Source: Desulfogranum marinum
GTDB taxonomy: Bacteria > Desulfobacterota > Desulfobulbia > Desulfobulbales > Desulfobulbaceae
Assembly (NCBI RefSeq): GCF_016918565.1
Contig: NZ_JAFFQD010000016.1
Span: 36,072-100,071, forward strand
Reading direction: 5' to 3'
DNA: 64,000 nt
The position numbers and the translations under genes were made by a program. How positions within the stretch are numbered: position 1 is the first letter of the stretch; every line of letters starts with the position of its first letter. Shown here in pieces: positions 60,646 through 64,000 of the stretch. Under the pieces are notes generated by a model. The model saw only the letters and a list, made by a program, of their open reading frames with translations. It did not search any database and had not been told where the DNA came from.

Positions 60646-61662
60646 TTACCTTTGTTTTCGGTCTTTGGAGATCACCAGCAGGTAGTCTCCCTGCTCAATC
60701 ACATACTCAGCATCCGGATTGGAAATAAAGGTGCCTCCACGGCCCTTCTGAATGCCGAATACAGTGGTGTTTTGTTCTTTCTTCATTTTCACAAATGCGT
60801 CAATAAAGAGTTCCCCTGTCATCTCTTCGGGAGCAGGCATGGAATAGAGTTCATTGCCGTATCTGCTGCTGAGTAACTCGGAAATAATGTTGCTGATGCC
60901 GTGATCACTGGCTGCGCTGGCGATCAGGTGGCTGTTTAATTCACTGCTGACGATTATTTCATCCGCGTGGGCCCGTTGGCAATGGTGTTTGTTGGCCTTG
61001 TCCACCAGCTCCACTACGCTGTACACATCGGGATTCATGCTTTCAACCGTCAAAGCGGTCAGCACCACTTTTGCATCTCTTGCTGTGACTTCCACCGCGT
61101 CATCGCCGAGGATAACTACTGTGGCTGCCGTTTCCAGGTTAGCCTTTTCCAGGGTGTCTTCGTTAACCACCCCTCTGACAAAAAGCATATCAGGATCACT
61201 GACCGGCTTTTCTTCAATGTCTGCAATCAGGACAATGGGTTTGGTGGCTGTTTGCGGATCTGAGCGCAGTTCATTGATGATGGATTTTGCCCGGTGGTTC
61301 CATTCGCAGATAATTATATGATCGCTCACGCTGTAGTCGCCCATTCCTTTGTGCTCCCTAAGTCGTATACTTATTAACATGGTTGCCAGGCTCGCGCTGA
61401 GGATACCCAGCAGCCCGATACCGAAAAACATGATGATGATTGCGAGAACTCTGCCTTCAAAAGTACTGGGTGAGATGTCGCCATACCCTACGGTCGTCAG
61501 GGTGACAACACTCCACCATAGGCCGCTGGCAAAGGAAACGCCTGGTTCAAAAGAGGCGATTAAAAACCCGCTGCATATAATTATGACCAGGATAACGGCC
61601 AGCAGTTTAAGCAGGTTCTCTCTTAAGAGAAACCTGTAAAACTTGAGCAGCTTTTTGCCCAT
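60646..61662 (-). CDS. K+ channel with RCK domain
   Basis: About 338 residues from the ATG at 61662 behind AAGGA. Two membrane helices flank the pore loop with TTVGYGD, the K+ selectivity filter. A cytosolic TrkA-N/RCK_N domain starts at HIIICEWNHRAKSII, where the NAD-type GxGxxG is replaced by CEWNHR. The C-terminal RCK_C part follows (about 260-335). It resembles MthK/Kch-type ligand-gated channels. The missing Gly motif suggests a ligand other than NAD. A short tandem repeat lies just upstream. Confidence 0.92.
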   Translation of the reverse strand: MGKKLLKFYRFLLRENLLKLLAVILVIIICSGFLIASFEPGVSFASGLWWSVVTLTTVGYGDISPSTFEGRVLAIIIMFFGIGLLGILSASLATMLISIRLREHKGMGDYSVSDHIIICEWNHRAKSIINELRSDPQTATKPIVLIADIEEKPVSDPDMLFVRGVVNEDTLEKANLETAATVVILGDDAVEVTARDAKVVLTALTVESMNPDVYSVVELVDKANKHHCQRAHADEIIVSSELNSHLIASAASDHGISNIISELLSSRYGNELYSMPAPEEMTGELFIDAFVKMKKEQNTTVFGIQKGRGGTFISNPDAEYVIEQGDYLLVISKDRKQR

Positions 61663-61673
61663 TGTCAAAGTCC

Positions 61674-61698
61674 TTGGTTGTTGGTTGTTGGTTGTTGG
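61674..61698. repeat. Short tandem repeat (TTGGTTG x 3.6)
   Basis: Three complete TTGGTTG units plus TTGG lie immediately upstream of the channel gene's ribosome-binding site. Slipped-strand changes in copy number could alter expression, but this is inference. Confidence 0.7.
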
Positions 61699-61719
61699 AG
61701 AATAGACGCTGGTGATTGT

Positions 61720-62154
61720 TTACCAGAAATCGCTGGATGCAGTTTCTTGGTCGTATTTGCGCAGATTCTCAAGCCACTCTTCTTTGCTTTCTTTTATTTC
61801 TTGCAGCATGTCTAGATACTCGTCGGGTTCTATACGACCCTTCTCTTCCAAAAAGCCGTAGAATTTTTTCAGGCTTGTAATGTTTTCCTTGATAGAGGCG
61901 GCAGAAGCCCACATAGCCTTGCGGATAAACCAGCTGCTGAAAAAATAATTCAACAGGATGACGCCGTCTTCCGGTGGTTCTGCGTCTTCGTATAACAGGA
62001 AGTCATTGATGTAAAAATCAATGTTGGAAACATGCTTGTCGATCGTTTTTTGGGATAACTTTTTCGCCTTCAAGTCTTCTTGGAAGGCATCCAGCAAAAG
62101 TTGGTTTTCAGCACGAATTTTTTCGCATTCCGCTTCGCAGGTTTCGTAATCCAT
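61720..62154 (-). CDS. Integrase core-binding-like protein, unrecognised
   Basis: About 144 residues from the ATG at 62154 (GGATAGAG upstream; the frame extends 23 codons further). It is all helical. A stretch FQEDLKAKKLSQKTIDKHVSNIDFYINDFL resembles the N-terminal core-binding (SAM-like) domain of tyrosine recombinases, but no catalytic domain follows. WFIRKAMWAS and a C-terminal KESKEEWLENLRKYD complete it. It may be a stand-alone DNA-binding or protein-interaction domain. The role is unknown. Confidence 0.68.
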   Translation of the reverse strand: MDYETCEAECEKIRAENQLLLDAFQEDLKAKKLSQKTIDKHVSNIDFYINDFLLYEDAEPPEDGVILLNYFFSSWFIRKAMWASAASIKENITSLKKFYGFLEEKGRIEPDEYLDMLQEIKESKEEWLENLRKYDQETASSDFW

Positions 62155-62505
62155 TACTCTATCCGCTGTGTTGTTTTTGTTGGATTGTTTCCGGCCCCAA
62201 TACCTCTCTTTGCTTGGTGACACGTTGCCGTGGAGGTTTCGAAAGAACGGTAATCAAAAACACCGATCATACTGTGAAAAAATGTATCTACCAATAAAAA
62301 AGGCGGAGCAAATGGTGGTATGTGTTCTGGGCACAGCGTGTTCGCTTTTTGCTTTTTGTGAACAGCCCTTTTGTCAACTTCTCAGAAAGTGAGAGAGCTT
62401 GGCTGCACGAATGGATTTAGTCTTGTACGTAGGTTTTTTTATCAAGTGTTTGTCTACTGTATAGGTCAGGTTACCAATATGTCAGAGAAAAGATAAGATC
62501 AACCA
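62155..62505. other. Spacer with no gene seen
   Basis: About 350 bases between two minus-strand genes. No reading frame is convincing and no T-run terminator is clear. Composition becomes more AT-rich from here to the end of the window. Confidence 0.35.
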
Positions 62506-62814
62506 CTAGGTTTTTAGAAACAACTTTTTTTCCGGAAAACAATTCTTGATATTTGGGGAGGCCTGGATCGATGGAAATAGGGGATTAACAGCTAATATCT
62601 CAAAGTCAAGGTATTGCCTATCTTTTAGGATTGCCAATCCGAACCTGAGATTGCTTGATACAACAGTGTAGTCGAGCACTCCTCCGAGTTCGCTCACTTG
62701 CAAGATAGTGAATGATAACCTTTTAAGTTGCGGTCTGTTTGTTAAAATAAAGAAGATATGAGAGGAACAACCGCAACACATCAGATACATTAAAAAAAGG
62801 GGGACGCTTTTCAA
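62506..62814 (-). CDS. Small putative lipoprotein
   Basis: 102 residues from a TTG at 62814 with AGGGGAG eight bases before; this is the best evidence that the frame is used. A short hydrophobic start (LFLMYLMCCGCSS) could be a lipoprotein signal, although the -1/-3 positions are atypical. The rest is mixed beta/helix with no known motif. It follows the next gene (62895-63350) by 80 bases. Low-confidence call. Confidence 0.4.
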   Translation of the reverse strand: MKSVPLFLMYLMCCGCSSHIFFILTNRPQLKRLSFTILQVSELGGVLDYTVVSSNLRFGLAILKDRQYLDFEILAVNPLFPSIQASPNIKNCFPEKKLFLKT

Positions 62815-62894
62815 AAGAAAAGCTCCCCTATAGATATGTTATACCGTCACAAATAAATACTTCTTAAAAAGAATGACAGAGAAATTATTTGGCC

Positions 62895-63350
62895 TTATTC
62901 ACTCTTTATGGGAATAGCCTTTAATGTTTTTTTCGTTTTTACAGAAAATGGTATTGACGAAACATTTTTCCAGCGTGTTGCATCTCCCACTTTAAGATCT
63001 ACTAAAAGCCTATAGTTGCCTTCCTTATCTATTACAAAACGATCTAAAGTTACATTCATCTCGACAAAGACAGTACCACTTTTCAGCTTCTCTGATTTTT
63101 CCGATATCACCTGCCTACTCTTAGAATCTCCTTCAGCTACTAAAGATAACCTAATGGAGAAGTATTCAACATTTGTCCCATCTTTATGTATTTTAGTTGA
63201 AATAGTGAAAGGTTTTATCTGTATCTGCCCAGTTTTCTGGTTTACACTTTGAATTGGGGCAGAACTGAGCGCTCCTATATAGCTCGGACTGGCAGTCTCA
63301 GGATCGACAAGAATACGCTCACAGACAACACTCCAGACATGATTAATCAT
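62895..63350 (-). CDS. Hypothetical protein
   Basis: 151 residues, soluble and probably beta-rich, beginning NHVWSVVCERILVD. It contains a run of alternating charged and hydrophobic strands and a KTKKTLKAIPIKS end. I do not recognise the family. It starts 14 bases after the HicB-like stop, so the two are probably co-transcribed. An accessory-island gene is likely. Confidence 0.6.
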   Translation of the reverse strand: MINHVWSVVCERILVDPETASPSYIGALSSAPIQSVNQKTGQIQIKPFTISTKIHKDGTNVEYFSIRLSLVAEGDSKSRQVISEKSEKLKSGTVFVEMNVTLDRFVIDKEGNYRLLVDLKVGDATRWKNVSSIPFSVKTKKTLKAIPIKSE

Positions 63351-63364
63351 GTTATTTTACTCCA

Positions 63365-63844
63365 TTAAATACCGGAATGATTACAATCTTCTGCAACAGT
63401 GATATATTCTCCTCGCATGGTTGAATTACTCTCAGTGTCCTTGATGATATTTTCTACTAGCAGAGTAGTTCTCACAACTGTTTGTTTTTCAGTATTGCCA
63501 TTTCTGAGGGTTTCAATTTTTTCTTCAATAGCTTCTTTGCAGAAGTCATTGAGATTTTGCCCCCGCATCTCTGCGTAAAGCGCTGCATTGCGATGCAGCT
63601 CCTCCCCTACACGCACATTAAAAGAGCCTTTAAATGTCTTTTGGGGTTGGCGGTTCAGTTGGTTACATGTTTCAAGATAATCGTCAATTGCTGCTTCAAA
63701 CTCTTTCTGTAAACTCGGTAAATCTACAGCCTCATAAGTGATAGTATCTTTAATAAATAATACTTTTCCAAAGATCACAGCCTCATTGACATCGAAATCT
63801 ATTGAACCAAGATATCCTTTATAACTTAAATGTTTTGTTGTCAT
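63365..63844 (-). CDS. HicB-family antitoxin-like protein
   Basis: 159 residues. The N-terminal YKGYLGSIDFDVNEAVIFGKVLFIKD and the middle FKGSFNVRVGEELHRNAALYAEMRGQNLNDFCKEAI are the pattern of HicB antitoxins with a partial RNase H-like fold followed by a ribbon-helix-helix-like DNA-binding part. AGGAGG precedes the ATG. The matching HicA toxin (a short dsRNA-binding-domain protein) is not seen between here and the window end, and the downstream gene is not HicA. So this is an orphan in the window, or HicA lies just beyond 64000. Confidence 0.85.
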   Translation of the reverse strand: MTTKHLSYKGYLGSIDFDVNEAVIFGKVLFIKDTITYEAVDLPSLQKEFEAAIDDYLETCNQLNRQPQKTFKGSFNVRVGEELHRNAALYAEMRGQNLNDFCKEAIEEKIETLRNGNTEKQTVVRTTLLVENIIKDTESNSTMRGEYITVAEDCNHSGI

Positions 63845-64000
63845 ATGAATCCATCCTCCTCTAGTCTGCTCAAGGGAATCTCGAATAAATGGTTTATTCC
63901 CCAGCGTCTTTAATTATGCGATAAATATGGAAATCAGGGTCAATTCAACATTTAAATTTTCGTGTTTTTGGGGTTGCAGCGAACAACTCAATCGCCCTGA

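Overview
The window reads as chromosomal DNA of an anaerobic, hydrogen-metabolising bacterium, most likely a Desulfobulbales-like Desulfobacterota. That placement is inference from gene content: rubrerythrin and a membrane rubredoxin, two [NiFe] hydrogenases, a 2-oxoacid:acceptor oxidoreductase with a GltD-like flavoprotein, NhaB, and sigma-54-linked two-component signalling. No rRNA, tRNA, insertion sequence or CRISPR array was recognised. About 45 genes are supported, packed in short operons with ordinary spacers.

Layout. 1-9.7 kb: DHH phosphoesterase, rubrerythrin, rubredoxin/DUF2231 membrane protein, SrkA-like kinase, cysteine-free AhpD-like protein, RNase D-like exonuclease and two MFS transporters; the spacers carry inverted repeats. 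10-19.3 kb: an NtrB/NtrC-like pair, then a spacer with two tandem GGTGGT-N8-ACCAC dyads and a good -24/-12 (sigma-54) promoter. These precede a gene fusing a trypsin-like protease to a DRGH (NUC) nuclease, a cytosolic subtilisin, two small exported or membrane proteins, an 89-residue protein and a SYLF lipoprotein. This is the best candidate for an undescribed system. 19.4-23.6 kb: a serine/peptide catabolic operon (permease, L-serine dehydratase, C69 dipeptidase). 24.4-31.1 kb: a group-2-type, Tat-less [NiFe] hydrogenase with its own maturation protease, a hybrid histidine kinase and a REC-GGDEF diguanylate cyclase, which reads as an H2-to-c-di-GMP sensing operon. 32.3-37 kb: a three-gene 2-oxoacid oxidoreductase. 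37-46.2 kb: NhaB, a decayed gene, DUF423, dihydroorotase and a complete pyruvate dehydrogenase complex. 46.9-49.2 kb: an SLC13 permease with four RCK_C repeats. 50-56.3 kb: a periplasmic, membrane-anchored uptake hydrogenase (small subunit, HybA-like, large subunit, protease, HybB-like) with a small CxxCH protein. 56.4-62.2 kb: ABC-F ATPase behind two terminators, cold-shock protein, DEAD-box helicase, TrmO-like protein, K+ channel and an integrase-core-binding-like protein. 62.5-63.8 kb: a short accessory stretch with a HicB-type antitoxin.

How the parts could work together. The periplasmic hydrogenase would feed H2 electrons through HybA and HybB to quinone. The group-2 hydrogenase would report H2 to the kinase and cyclase. 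Pyruvate can be oxidised by the PDH complex or, depending on substrate specificity, by the oxidoreductase. The NtrBC-like pair most simply controls the protease-nuclease/subtilisin operon through the dyads and the sigma-54 promoter. Functions are assigned from motifs read by eye; no database search was possible.
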